Assembly (NCBI RefSeq): GCF_932526225.1
Contig: NC_064038.1
Span: forward strand, 4,154,001-4,218,000
Direction of reading: 5' to 3'
Length of the DNA: 64,000 bases
Source: Nematostella vectensis
Lineage: Eukaryota; Cnidaria; Anthozoa; Actiniaria; Edwardsiidae
In this document: positions 49,001 through 58,097 of the stretch, piece after piece
Position numbering within the stretch: position 1 is the stretch's first letter
Layout of the letters: every line of letters starts with the position of its first letter
The notes under the pieces: generated by a model
Databases searched by the model: none
What the model saw: the letters and a program-made list of their open reading frames with translations, nothing else
What the model was told of the DNA's origin: nothing
Program-made: the position numbers and the translations under genes

Positions 49001-52000
49001 CAACATAGAACCCTTCCTCACCAAAATCTATTTCACTAATCAACACAACACAGTACCTCATCGGAGTGTAGGATGCGATCCTCCATGATATTCAGGTTGC
49101 TGTAGGCTACAGGGGGAGGCTTGCCAACATAGAACCCTTCCTCCTCAAGATCCCGGGGCTGCTGGCCTTCAGGAACTTTGTCCTGGAATGGGACTGGAAA
49201 AACAAAACCAGTACTTAGTAGTGTTGTTTTATCTAACTGGTCGCACTGTAACAGTTGTATTGATATATTACAGTAGTTTGCCAACCTGGTTTCATGCTTG
49301 GCATGTAATAAGCCTTGTTTTCATACTCCAGCCTCTTCGCCTGGGGGGTGTATGGCGGCTTGCCCCAGAATACGGCAGGACCTCCACCAAGGTCTGGGTC
49401 CCGCTGCAAGCACATTAGACACACATGATTGGAAGTAGACCTTGACTGTGTGTTTTCTAAAGTCTTGCTGCCATACCTGGTCATCTGAGGTGACTTTTTG
49501 CTCTTCTTCCTCTGTGTCCATGCGACCAGTAAAAAAGTTGTATGCTTCCTCAGCAGAGGGCATCCCCTATAATAACATGACATTCATCACTGGTTACACA
49601 ATATCCAGTGCACAACTAGATAGAAGAAACCATCAGATGAAATGTAGCAGAGGCACTGTATGCAGGGTGTTGATGTTTGAAGAGTAAGAATATACCTCAA
49701 TTTTCTTTTTCCAAGAAAAATCCAATTGCCATGGCCAGAGATAGCCCCAAGCCCCTATGTGCCTCACGTCCCCCTGTTCTTTTAAATGAACATCGTTTTT
49801 ATTTTTATTTTTGTGGAGCAATAAATGCACGTGCCCCCCCCCCAGGTAAAGGGGGGGGGGATGATGTCCTAAACCCTATCCCTATATTATGACCAGTTGG
49901 GGCAAGACTTATAATAATTTCTTAATGTTTCTGTATCGTGTCCACTGCACCCTCCAATACTTCGAGGCCCAGTGCAGTTCTGCTGTACAAATGTTCCTTG
50001 TGCGATCACATAGGACGTACAGTATTAACAATGAAATTAATAGGAACCTTTTCTGTATGTCCTTCTCTGACACTTACGTTAGCCCTGTGCCGTGACATCT
50101 TGGCCATTTTTCTCCATCTGTTCACACTAGCAATGCTATCCATCAACTGAGGGTCCTCTTCTATGTCAGCTGCCTTAGCAGGGGACAGCTAAAAGCAAAC
50201 AGATGCAACTCAATATCAAGGCAAGATGGAGTGAAAACAAAAGTGAACATACAGTAACAAAGTACAAAAGACAACAGATGTAACTCAACGAAGGCAAGAT
50301 AGAGTAACAATGCCATAAACGTTAAGTAACAAGGCACAAAAGGCATCAGACTTAACCACACCAGTAAACATACAACAACAAAGTACAACAGTGTGTAGTT
50401 TTGGCCAGCCTAACTTAAGCAGTGCATAAAGAAAGTCTGGTGACATAATTTGGGTGTCAGGGTTCAAGAAGGAAGAGGAAAGGTGGAGTTAGCATCAGTT
50501 GAAGAACAAAATAAAGAAAATAAAGATACTAACTGCAAAAGGTGTTGAGCATCGTAAACAATGTTATATAGAAGAACTAAAATAGCTGTAATTTTGAACA
50601 AGAATAAAAACAATCAAAAAAACTTTTATGGCTGACTCCACCAAGAATCAGCAGAGTTGACTGCCAGTACTCAACGTGAATGTTGGTGTATAGATTTGAC
50701 ATCCTAGCTAGATTTTAGCTAAATATAATAGCACAAACCATGACAACAGCAATGCTGTTCACACTACAAACGTATAAGACAGGATTCTCACAACGTACAC
50801 TGTACACAATCAGGGGCGGACACAGGGAGGTGGACTGGGTGGATATCTCCCCCCCCTTTTAGTAAAAAAAAGTCACTTTGTTTGAAGAAAATAAATTTGT
50901 GAGGGCAGGAGGTACTGTCCTCCTGACTGTCCATGTGCCTTCGCCTGCTTGACTTTGCGGAAGCGACAAATCCAATTCAGTGTGAAGTATTGTTAGATCT
51001 ATGTGATTTACCAAGAACCACTGGATCAGTCTATCTGGCCATTATCCACACCCCATTTTGAAATCCTGGATCCGCCCCTGACAATGAACAAAACACGAAC
51101 TGCACTTTTAAACAGAAATCTGGACTTTCTAAGGACTTGCTTACCCCTGCCTCATCAAATCTAGTAGGCAGAGGTCTGTCTCTAAGGCCTCTCAACCTCC
51201 TCTCAGGGACAGTCTGTATAACAGATAGACACAGTTAGCATGGGGAAACTAATAGTTTTACAGCGCAACTAGTAAAACCTTGAACACCAGAAATACTGTA
51301 TTACATAATATTTGTTCCGACCAATTTACTTGCGATTTACACTAACGGTCAGCTGGAAATATGTCTCAACATGTCTCTGTGTCTGATTCATCAGAACACA
51401 ATAAACATTCCACACATCTTAGGTGTTCACGGTTTTACTGGTTGCGCTGTTAATATGGAATGGGAAAGATAATTGTGTAATATCATGCCTAGTGCACACT
51501 AGCGACATATTGACATAAAGACATGGGCGCACACACTCTTATCTTTAACATAACAACATGGACATAACAACATAAGAGAAAAACATATTTTTTGTGTCAT
51601 TATGTCCATCTCGTTATGTTGGGCTAAACATAGTGTGCATGCCCATGTCGTTATATTGTTATGTTGCTAGTGTGCACTAGGTATAATTATTAACGAAAAG
51701 TTGTTCAAATAAAATATTTAATAAAGCACACAATGCTAATTTTCCACAAGAATCTTTTCATAATAGTTATTGGCCCACACCAATTGGCTCTAACAGCTGT
51801 TCTAGTATTCGTCTTGTAAGGTGAGTAATCTGTTATTCATCAACCGTTTTTTATTATCATTTGATTGTTCGTGCATCTTTGCCTATTTCTGTATAAGTAC
51901 TGTGTCTTGTTTAATAGAATGATATTTTCAAATCAGATTGTTCTAATGTATGATGTAACAATCAAATTGCACATACCTCAGATAGACCAGGCCTTGCCTG

Positions 52001-55000
52001 TAAAAAACGAATTCAGTATCAGTAACTCAAAACCATAAAATGCTACAAACACTGATTATGAAAACTGCCAATTGGCAGATGGTAATGCCCCACCCTCACC
52101 TGTCTCCCCCTGACTTTGCTTCTGACCCGCTCTCTGATGGATGCATTTAAACTCATGCTTTCGCCAGGGGCAGGGGCAGACAGTCTGTTGGGACCAGATT
52201 CCATCATCTGTTGAAGGCGTGGCCCAGGGCCTGGCAAAACATTAAAATCAAACTTTTGATGGATTCACATATGAAAACACCAAAGATCAATCCTGACATA
52301 TAGTGTACACCCTTTTTAAGACATGCAAGGCTGTAAACTTGATAAAATATTGATACAATATTTTTGGCAAAAATTGAGGGAAATGCATTATATGCTGTAG
52401 GAATCTTTGCTATACCTTGAGAAGTTGAAGAGGGTTCCCCAAGACTCTGTACTTGGTCCCCCCATGCTCCAGCAGAACCACTAGGGTCTAGTGTACGGGA
52501 CAACTAGAAACAGATTTGAGAGTGTGAAAGAGCAAACTGATAGACAGAGAAATGGGAGGATGATTGACTGCAGACAATATGGGGAGAGGGTTTAGGACAT
52601 CCACCCCCCTCCCCCCTCTTCTTGGGCTGCCAAGAAAACGTATATATCCAAAAACATACATTATTACCCTTGGTCGCATCACTCATACTGGCCCAAAGAT
52701 GGCATAAAACAAGACAGTATCTACTGTATTTTATTTCCTTCTTTGGGATGCAAAGACACTTTTATTTAGTGCCTTCTCTATAAATGTGTATCTGTGTGAT
52801 TCAGGAAGCCATGTAATGAAGCAAATAACAGCCCTCACCCTATTAGGGACTTTAAGATGCGACAACGGCTATGGCTAGGATGGATTGACCGAGATAACAC
52901 TTTAACGCTTGGCAACAAATGCCACGATAGTTTCGATAAAGTTACCGAGACTTTATAATCAGGGACTAGAAGAAATTAACCGTTAGCTGCTTTCTAGGAT
53001 AGGAAACAGAGAAAAGTGAATTTATACTCCAACCAGCCACGTACTCGCCAGACCGTAAAACTTGGAATTTCAGGTTGTGTTTTGGTGGAGAACAGTTGGA
53101 AATCTATCAGAAAAAACGCATTTTAACGTGCAGCCTTTCAATTCTCAAATTAATTCAATTGTTTTCCACTGTCGCTGTACTACTAGCCTTAAAGTCCCTA
53201 TTGTCACAGAGCCAGGCTCCCTGTTCAGGGGAAAGCTAGATCCCCTTGGAAGACAGAGATGGGACGATGGGGGAGTTGAGTTGGCAGACAGACAGGCCGA
53301 ATACCTCTTCTCTCCTTTGCTGTCTTCGTGTCTTTAAGTCCTCCATCATGTCATCTCCTTGATGTAAATCCTCAATGGACTACAAAATATGATCATAATA
53401 GATGATGCAGGCTGGTAAAGGGGTGCATGGGTCACATAGCATCTCCTTGATGTAAATCCTCAATGGACTACAAAACATGATCATAATAGATGATGCAGGC
53501 TGGTAAAGGGGTGTATGGGTCACATGTCATCTCCTTGATGTAAATCCTCAATGGACTACAAAACATGATCATAATAGATGATGCAGGCTGGTAAAGGGGT
53601 GTATGGGTCACATGTCATCTCCTTGATGTAAATCCTCAATGGACTACAAAACATGATCATAATAGATGATGCAGGCTGGTAAAGGGGTGTATGGGTCACA
53701 TGTCATCTCCTTGATGTAAATCCTCAATGGACTACAAAAAATGATCATAATAGATGGTGCAGGCTGGTAAAGGGGTGTATGGGTCACATGTCATCTCCTT
53801 GATGTAAATCCTCAATGGACTACAAAAAATGATCATAATAGATGATGCAGGCTGGTAAAGGGGGGTATGGATCACGTGGCATCTCCTTGATGTAAATCCT
53901 CAATGGACTACAAAACATGATAATAATAGATGGTGCAGGCTGGTAAAGGGGTGTATGGGTCACATGTCATCTCCTTGATGTAAATCCTCAATGGACTACA
54001 AAACATGATAATAATAGATGATGCAGGCTGGTAAAGGGGTGTATGGGTCACATGGCATCTTCTTGATGTAAATCCTCAATGGACTACAAAACATGATCAT
54101 AATAGATGATGCAGGCTGGTAAAGGGGTGCATGGGTCACATGTCATCTCCTTGATGTAAATCCTCAATGGACTAGAAAAAATGATCATAATTCACACATT
54201 TCATGGACTGGGCAAAAATAGGCTTTTTCGCGTTTTAAAGACTAAAAAATGGCCTGACATGGTTAAATCACATTTCACAGACGTCAATGTATGATTTCAA
54301 GTTTCTCAACAGTGAAAAATGTCCAGATCTCGTTCCACGAAAAAACCCTTAACGACCCTGATGATGCCCAGTACATAGAAAGCACATGCTAGTACTACTC
54401 ATGGCAAGTATGGGCAAGTTGAGAGGAGTCAATGGTTCAAATTACATACCTCAACCATGGTGTCTGGTGCAGCCGGGCTGAGTGTCTGGATGTCAGTCAC
54501 ACTACCATCAAGCCGTGACTGGGTCTGTGTTACAATATATCAGCAGTCAGTACAAGCCGTGGCTTAGGTCTGTGTTACAATATATAAACAGTCAGTACAA
54601 GCTGTGACTTGGGTCTGTGTTACAATATATCAGCAGTCAGTACAAGCTGTTACTTGGGTCTGTGTTACATTATATAAGCAGTCAGTACAAGCTGTGACTT
54701 AGGTCTGTGTTACATTATATAAGCAGTCAGTACAAGCTGTTACTTGGGTCTGTGTTCATGTAATAAGTTGCTATAAACGGTGCTATAAAAGTGTATTTTG
54801 TGCACCGTTTTAAAGCAATTTTGGGGTATATTGATTCCCTTGTAATGCGTCTGGTACCATTAGATAATCAGTTACCCTCATATAGGGTAATTGATGTATG
54901 ATGCCAGGGGCATCACACATATCTCTAACCTTACCAAGGTCTGTATATTGGTTGGTTGCATTGTGTTCTCTGTATCACACATATCTCTAACCTTACCAAG

Positions 55001-57425
55001 GTCTGTATATTGGTTGGTTGCATTGTGTTCTCTGTATCACACACATCTCTAACCTTACCAAGGTCTGTATATTGGTTGGTTGCATTGTGTTCTCTGCGTC
55101 ACACACATCTCTAACCTTACCAAGGTCTGTATATTGGTTGGTTGCATTGTGTTCTCTGCATCACACATATCTCTAACCTTTCCAAGGTCTGGATATTGGT
55201 TGGTTGCACTGTGTTCTCTATATCACACATATCTCTAACCTTACCAAGGTCTGGATATTGGTTGGTTGCACTGTGTTCTCTATATCACACATATCTCTAA
55301 CCTTACCAAGGTCTGGATATTGGTTGGTTGCATTGTTCTCTGTGTCACACATATCTCTAACCTTACCAAGGTCTGTATATTGGTTGGTTGCACTGTTTTC
55401 TCTATATCACACATATCTCTAGCCTTACCAAGGTCTGTATATTGGTTGGTTGCATTGTGTTCTCTGTATCACACATATCTCTAACCTTACCAAGGTCTGG
55501 ATATTGGTTGGTTGCACTGTGTTCTCTATATCACACACATCTCTAACCTTACCAAGGTCTGTATATTGGTTGGTTGCATTGTGTTCTCTGCGTCACACAT
55601 ATCTCTAACCTTACCAAGGTCTGTATATTGGTTGGTTGCATTGTGTTCTCTGCGTCACTCTGGTATGATCCCCCCTCTGACATAATTGTTGCCTGTGAAA
55701 AAAATCAATGGATTGATATCAATGGCACTACATTAGGCCTGGGGGCTACACAATCCTATTACAACCATCAGCTGCATAATTTATTCCTATGCAATTCCAG
55801 TAACACAGGTAGTAGCAGTGATATAGCCAAACAGCAGCCTTGGATTAAACTTGGTATATCGTTATATATAGAGCGAAACAAGTCACATAATCATGACATG
55901 CTGGTGGTACAAAACCCTACAAATTATTGCCAAGTTGCTGGAACAGTTATGAGTGTGTTATTAGCCAGTTAAGACCTTTATTAAATTTGTGGTCGATATG
56001 ACTTTGGTTATGGATGAACTGGTTTCGCTTTCTGGAAGAAATGAACTGGTCTATGTTTTAAATGTCTGTCGGTATATGCTTCATGACTGAATTTCATATA
56101 GATGACAGCCCTGTGTAAGTGACAACGCTAAGCCTAGCTAAGGTAAGGGTTAGGGGTTGGGTTGTCATTTATCGTTTAACACTGGGGTTGTAGTCTACAC
56201 GGCATTCAGCCATGAAGTACAAGCCGATATAACCGTACCTCCATTGCAGCCCTTCTCTTTTTCATCTTCTCAAGCAATGGGCTACAATTAAATCAAAACA
56301 AGATAAAAGTAGACAAAAACATTTGTCAGATTAAAATTATAGTATCTCAATCATCATAATCCAATTAACACCCCAAGCTGTCAATCATAACATCTTTCTA
56401 AACATTTTTGATTAAGCAGATCTTATAGATGCTTGATCTTTTGCTGAAATAACGACATGTTTAAAATTATTAAAATAAAACACCTTTTTAGCCTGGGCAA
56501 ATAACTTATTCTTAAATCAAATTAAATTAGCTTGTGCTAATATCTAGGTGCGATGTTAGATCTAGAATCTTCACAAACAAACTCAATCAATTCTGATGTC
56601 AATCTGTTTATGAGCCCAACCCAAACAATTTGATTTTGCATGGCAGGAGCATGATGTATGAATTGTAAGTAGTTATTTACCATGAATTGATACATGAAAA
56701 AAAAATCCCAGAAAATCTGCTGATTCCATCCGTGATAGACAAAAACAATTTATGTGATTTATTAAAGTCGAGAATTGCCAAAATCAGCAGTGACTTATCA
56801 GAATCCGAAATTCGACTTTAACTGTTCAATAGATCTGACATGTTTTGAGAATCAGTCAATCTGCTCTAATTTTACTTCAAATCCCTAATCCATGTGCTGT
56901 TTAAGGCTGGATCCAATGATCCGAAAACCTATTGACCCCCCCCCATGCATAGTATTAACATAAATCCATAGTGCAAGGTGGGGTCTGCCATTTCCGCTAG
57001 ATCACATGACCTACTAGGTTAGGAATAGCACAATATACAGTCAAATGACAAAACGTTGTTATCAACGGGCTTCGTGACAAGCCCATGTGTAAGCATGGGT
57101 GAAAAACGCTGAAGCGCCTAGCTGCATATATTAGCCACCGCATAAATTCAGACAGACGGTTGACGACAACATTATGTCAGTTGACTGTATGTATCAAGGG
57201 AGAGTGAGTACATGGTAATGAGTTGATAAACAATTATTGGATGAGGTATTTGTGGTATCCGGAATAATGTCGAGACAAGTGGAAACAGGTGAGGACAATG
57301 GCCGAGTTTAACATCGAGTTAACAGTTTAAAATCAAGTTAACAGTGTACAAAAGGCGTTAGTAACAAAACACAATCTTAAGTAAAATTACAAATGCAAAA
57401 CAGCTCACCTGTTAGTATCATCCAT
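27226..57425 (-). CDS. CC2D2A: Coiled-coil and C2 domain protein CC2D2A, 49 coding exons
   Basis: Coding exons on minus: 57425-57409, 56281-56239, 54518-54450, 53379-53305, 52503-52416, 52230-52100, 51997-51977, 51213-51145, 50188-50078, 49566-49477, 49403-49286, 49193-49057, 48623-48489, 46934-46892, 46597-46431, 46170-46123, 45627-45554, 45406-45341, 44827-44753, 44418-44347, 43862-43778, 43314-43260, 42101-42009, 41735-41669, 41472-41380, 40663-40579, 40385-40235, 40117-39866, 39636-39578, 38987-38853, 38712-38644, 38552-38457, 36703-36612, 36183-36013, 35877-35683, 35340-35244, 34668-34570, 34450-34289, 34006-33917, 33358-33257, 32977-32888, 32354-32237, 31807-31674, 31310-31188, 30020-29962, 29746-29681, 29606-29571, 28058-27995, 27420-27226. 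All phases agree; 1,593 residues, close to the human protein (about 1,620). CC2D2A belongs to the MKS/Joubert module at the ciliary transition zone, where it helps gate ciliary membrane proteins. Eleven exon edges carry tandem copies of themselves. Confidence 0.95.
27460..27750. repeat. Degenerate ~39-bp repeat in CC2D2A intron 48
   Basis: About eight diverged copies around GCTAGTTTACCAAACTAGTT. The core is near-palindromic. It does not touch exon 48 or 49. Confidence 0.65.
28048..29155 (-). repeat. 57-bp array duplicating the CC2D2A exon 48 acceptor
   Basis: About 19 copies run from the exon 48 start to 29155. On minus each unit ends TTTAGTATGGAGCACAG, the exact acceptor context of exon 48, followed by TTGATAATG. 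57 is a multiple of 3, so both strands show long open frames, but entry at a decoy acceptor gives TGA at once in the exon 47 frame. Two distal units carry a CACGCTAAAG variant with a GGGTC insertion. Confidence 0.9.
29770..29812. repeat. GACA/GACG tetranucleotide run
   Basis: Consecutive ACAGACAGACAGACGGACGG units in CC2D2A intron 45. A simple microsatellite. Confidence 0.8.
30130..31187 (-). repeat. 41-bp array abutting the CC2D2A exon 44 donor
   Basis: More than twenty copies of a unit with TATCCACCGCCTGTACGTAC on plus. On minus the genuine junction reads CAG|GTAGGTCCAGGCGG and the array units CAG|GTACGTACAGGCGG, 15 of 17 bases alike, so each unit carries a near-consensus 5' splice site. 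Array units sometimes carry small indels (for example 30570-30625). Confidence 0.88.
32762..32893 (-). repeat. ~16-bp array beginning at the CC2D2A exon 41 donor
   Basis: On minus, units GTACGTCCGATATGC, GTAACGTGCGATATGC, GTTACGTGCGACATG and so on follow one another directly from the splice donor. The first unit is the donor itself. About eight copies. Confidence 0.7.
33018..33136. repeat. GAT/GAC trinucleotide microsatellite
   Basis: An imperfect GATGATGAC run in CC2D2A intron 40. The His-rich minus-strand open frame here is a by-product. Confidence 0.85.
34289..38987 (-). CDS. CC2D2A: CC2D2A central C2 domain, exons 30-38
   Basis: Exon 30 has [16 protein letters not shown], exon 31 [17 protein letters not shown], exon 33 the helix ending IIEDEVPDI. 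The C2 domain begins in exon 34 ([20 protein letters not shown]) and runs through exon 35 ([25 protein letters not shown]), exon 36 ([13 protein letters not shown]), exon 37 ([19 protein letters not shown]) and exon 38 ([16 protein letters not shown]). Exon 38 ends with [14 protein letters not shown]2 folds of this type often bind membranes or partners. Confidence 0.94.
34669..35120 (-). repeat. ~23-bp degenerate array containing the CC2D2A exon 37 acceptor
   Basis: On minus the acceptor of exon 37 is GGTTGTGTGTTTACAG. The intron upstream is made of about 18 imperfect units of GGTTGTGTGTTTACGGCATT type, several ending in ACAG or ATAG, so the pyrimidine tract and 3' splice site are iterated. 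Confidence 0.75.
36340..36612 (-). repeat. ~65-bp degenerate copies of the CC2D2A exon 33 end and donor
   Basis: Downstream of exon 33 (minus), three or four diverging copies keep the ATGATCATAGA..GGTCC..ACATTCGGTA pattern: near 36541-36600, 36478-36535 and 36410-36465, each followed by a CTTGGTCTTCCTGTGG block. The copy at 36541 retains CATTCGGTAAGTA, a better donor than the genuine CATTCGGTAGGTA. Confidence 0.75.
36977..37052. repeat. 8-bp (GGTGGGGT)n microsatellite
   Basis: About nine perfect units in CC2D2A intron 32, G-rich on plus and able in principle to form a quadruplex. The 56-bp array follows. Confidence 0.9.
37091..38104. repeat. 56-bp minisatellite, about 18 copies
   Basis: Highly uniform units starting TGGTGCTCAAGGCCTTTGTA in CC2D2A intron 32. 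Neighbouring exons lie 353 bp and 388 bp away and share no sequence with it, so this array is not junction-anchored. Variation is mainly CTATTTC/CTACTTC. Confidence 0.95.
39578..42101 (-). CDS. CC2D2A: CC2D2A N-terminal C2-like module, exons 23-29
   Basis: Exon 25 starts the beta-rich module with [14 protein letters not shown]; exon 26 has VEWPESIKL; exon 27 has [10 protein letters not shown] and [17 protein letters not shown]; exon 28 has [13 protein letters not shown] and VQKLAKW; exon 29 has the near-invariant [12 protein letters not shown]. These correspond to the CC2D2A N-terminal C2 domain and the segment after it. All seven exons are in phase. Confidence 0.93.
41059..41137. repeat. 79-bp dispersed repeat, copy A
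   Basis: Runs from CAATTACAGTGACCCCCAAT to TACTGCCAT, in CC2D2A intron 25. Copy B is at 41921-41999 in intron 23, same orientation, about 85 percent alike by eye. Possible short non-autonomous element. Confidence 0.65.
41921..41999. repeat. 79-bp dispersed repeat, copy B
   Basis: Same unit as copy A, with inverted AACTCGAGC / GGCTCGAGTT arms. Its edge lies only 9 bp from the exon 23 boundary (42009), just inside the donor. Confidence 0.65.
42297..42712. repeat. 28-bp minisatellite, about 15 copies
   Basis: Near-identical units of GACAGTACAGTATGTCCCCA plus CACCCCCT in CC2D2A intron 22. They lie 196 bp from exon 23 and share nothing with it. Apparent Gly/Cys/Tyr-rich minus-strand open frames come from the repeat. 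Confidence 0.95.
42862..43275 (-). repeat. ~107-bp array duplicating the CC2D2A exon 22 end and donor
   Basis: Three copies (donor landmark CTTACCTTCGCC at 42933, 43041, 43148) precede the genuine junction at 43255. On minus each copy has GGTGAAGGTGATCAATCAGG, GGGGGCGAAG and gtaaga, and is preceded by TCATACAG, a possible acceptor. A copy spliced as a separate 45-nt exon would meet TGA in frame. Confidence 0.88.
43260..48623 (-). CDS. CC2D2A: CC2D2A coiled-coil region, exons 13-22
   Basis: Exon 15 carries the [20 protein letters not shown] block. Exons 16-21 are helical and charged ([72 protein letters not shown]), matching the coiled-coil part of the family. Exon 22 is an acidic linker. Intron 13 holds the 43-bp donor array and intron 22 the 107-bp donor array. 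Confidence 0.92.
43995..44330. repeat. 26-bp minisatellite in CC2D2A intron 20
   Basis: About twelve units of ATTCAGGGTTGTGGGGTATA plus CTGTAC. They stop about 20-40 bp short of exon 20 and do not obviously copy its donor. Confidence 0.9.
47026..48510 (-). repeat. 43-bp array: ~34 copies of the CC2D2A exon 13 end and donor
   Basis: On minus the exon 13 junction is GGCGCAAG|GTACTATATG. Each 43-bp unit downstream repeats the last 20 exon bases (TACAAACACAATGGCGCAAG) and the same donor, followed by a linker TCAAGGGTGATCC. The array fills almost the whole intron up to 92 bp before exon 14. Units vary at GCC/GTT in the exonic part and at GACAT/AACAT. Reading through the true donor reaches TGA in the second unit. 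Confidence 0.95.
48894..49141 (-). repeat. 124-bp tandem duplication of the CC2D2A exon 12 3' half and donor
   Basis: Two copies. The upstream one (minus sense) is the genuine exon 12 end with donor gtactg at 49056; the second (48894-49017) repeats 85 nt of exon plus donor and intron bases with only a few substitutions. The exonic part breaks at CCTTCCTC, a short shared word at both edges. This looks like the youngest event of this kind in the window. Confidence 0.9.
49057..57425 (-). CDS. CC2D2A: CC2D2A N-terminal region, exons 1-12
   Basis: The start MDDTN is encoded by a 17-nt coding segment. Exons 2-9 are short and poorly conserved: basic/acidic, with [12 protein letters not shown] resembling the family N-terminal basic helix, and a 21-nt microexon 7 (51997-51977). 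Exon 10 begins the recognisable family blocks with [12 protein letters not shown]. Exons 11-12 hold the [13 protein letters not shown] and [12 protein letters not shown] blocks, followed by [10 protein letters not shown]. The exon 11 donor is unusual (CCAG|gttggc) but is required by phase and by homology across the junction. The start is the least certain part. Confidence 0.85.
50811..51080 (-). mobile_element. hAT-like MITE, longer copy, in CC2D2A intron 8
   Basis: 270 bp between CAGGGGCGGA and TCCGCCCCTG inverted ends, homologous in reverse complement to 21800-21966. The flanks share ACAAT on both sides, a possible partial target duplication. No coding capacity. Confidence 0.7.
53340..54190 (-). 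repeat. 88-bp array duplicating the CC2D2A exon 4 acceptor and 5' part
   Basis: Ten copies. On minus each holds TTTTGTAG|TCCATTGAGG, the exon 4 acceptor, plus about 29 exon bases, then CATGTGACCCATACACCCC linker. The exon-proximal copy is the genuine one (acceptor at 53380-53381). The most distal copy has TTCTAG. Confidence 0.92.
54511..54756 (-). repeat. 45-bp array containing the CC2D2A exon 3 acceptor
   Basis: Six copies. On minus each carries TGTAACACAGACCCAG (or CCAAG, CCTAAG in copies) followed by the first ten exon bases TCACGGCTTG or variants. In most copies the acceptor CAG has mutated to AAG, so the decoys are partly disarmed. Confidence 0.85.
54913..55660. repeat. ~62-bp minisatellite in CC2D2A intron 2
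   Basis: About twelve units of CTCTAACCTTACCAAGGTCT type. On minus every unit has TATACAG followed by ACCTTG and then GTAAGGTT, i.e. a perfect-looking donor. Neither flanking exon contains this sequence, so it is not clearly junction-derived. Confidence 0.85.
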
Positions 57426-58097
57426 GTTGTTTTTATCTTTTTGACGGTATTTATCTTCGCTACTAAGACCTATTTGGTTGTCAAGATTACTTGTATCTCT
57501 TCTACTCAGGAAGCCGTACCATTTCACTCATTTTACATTTTACGGCACGAAATGTGCCGAAGTTTTTTTTTGTTGTCATTTCAAGAGACTTTCACTCAAC
57601 ACACAGCCACGGAATTCTCCAAAACGCAGTAGACCAATCACAGTTAGATTAAGCCATAGTATTGTAGTGTAATTCAGTTAGATCCTTTGCCAAATTTCAT
57701 TGATAAATAGCTAGCAAACAAAAAATAAACACCGACACAACAAAATGTCTCCGAGTTTTTCAAGAACGGAATTTCGCGCGTGGTGCCTAGTCTACCACGG
57801 CTGGTTATACCGCTCGTTACAGTCCACACTTCCCAGAACCCTCAGCGCGCCTAGGCATAACATTTTGAAAAATTCGTTTGACTGTCAATTTATTTCGGAA
57901 GGGAATTCAATTTTTAATACTGTAGGCCTGGACCCGATTTACAACGTTGTTCGGATTTTCGAGGAACCTGACTTTGTGGTTTTTCTGTTATTAATCCAAT
58001 CGTTTAAGGGAAAATCTGTGATCTTCGACAAGGCCGCGATCTTGTGGATTTAGTTGTCAAGGACGCGTTTTTACCTTGGAAATCCAATTCCTGTAAA
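57426..58097. promoter_or_regulatory. Putative bidirectional promoter of CC2D2A and the plus-strand gene
   Basis: The two start codons face away from each other, 672 bp apart. The interval must contain both 5' UTRs and the shared promoter. CACTTCCCAGAACCC at about 57827 resembles a ZNF143-type element, and GC-richer DNA surrounds it. No clear RFX X-box was found by eye. The open frame at 57745-58053 has no recognisable motif and is more likely leader sequence. Confidence 0.55.

Noticed and set aside
57745-58053. 102-codon open frame in the CC2D2A promoter interval
   Set aside because: No recognisable motif, and the plus-strand gene can be read from the ATG at 58098; more likely leader sequence.
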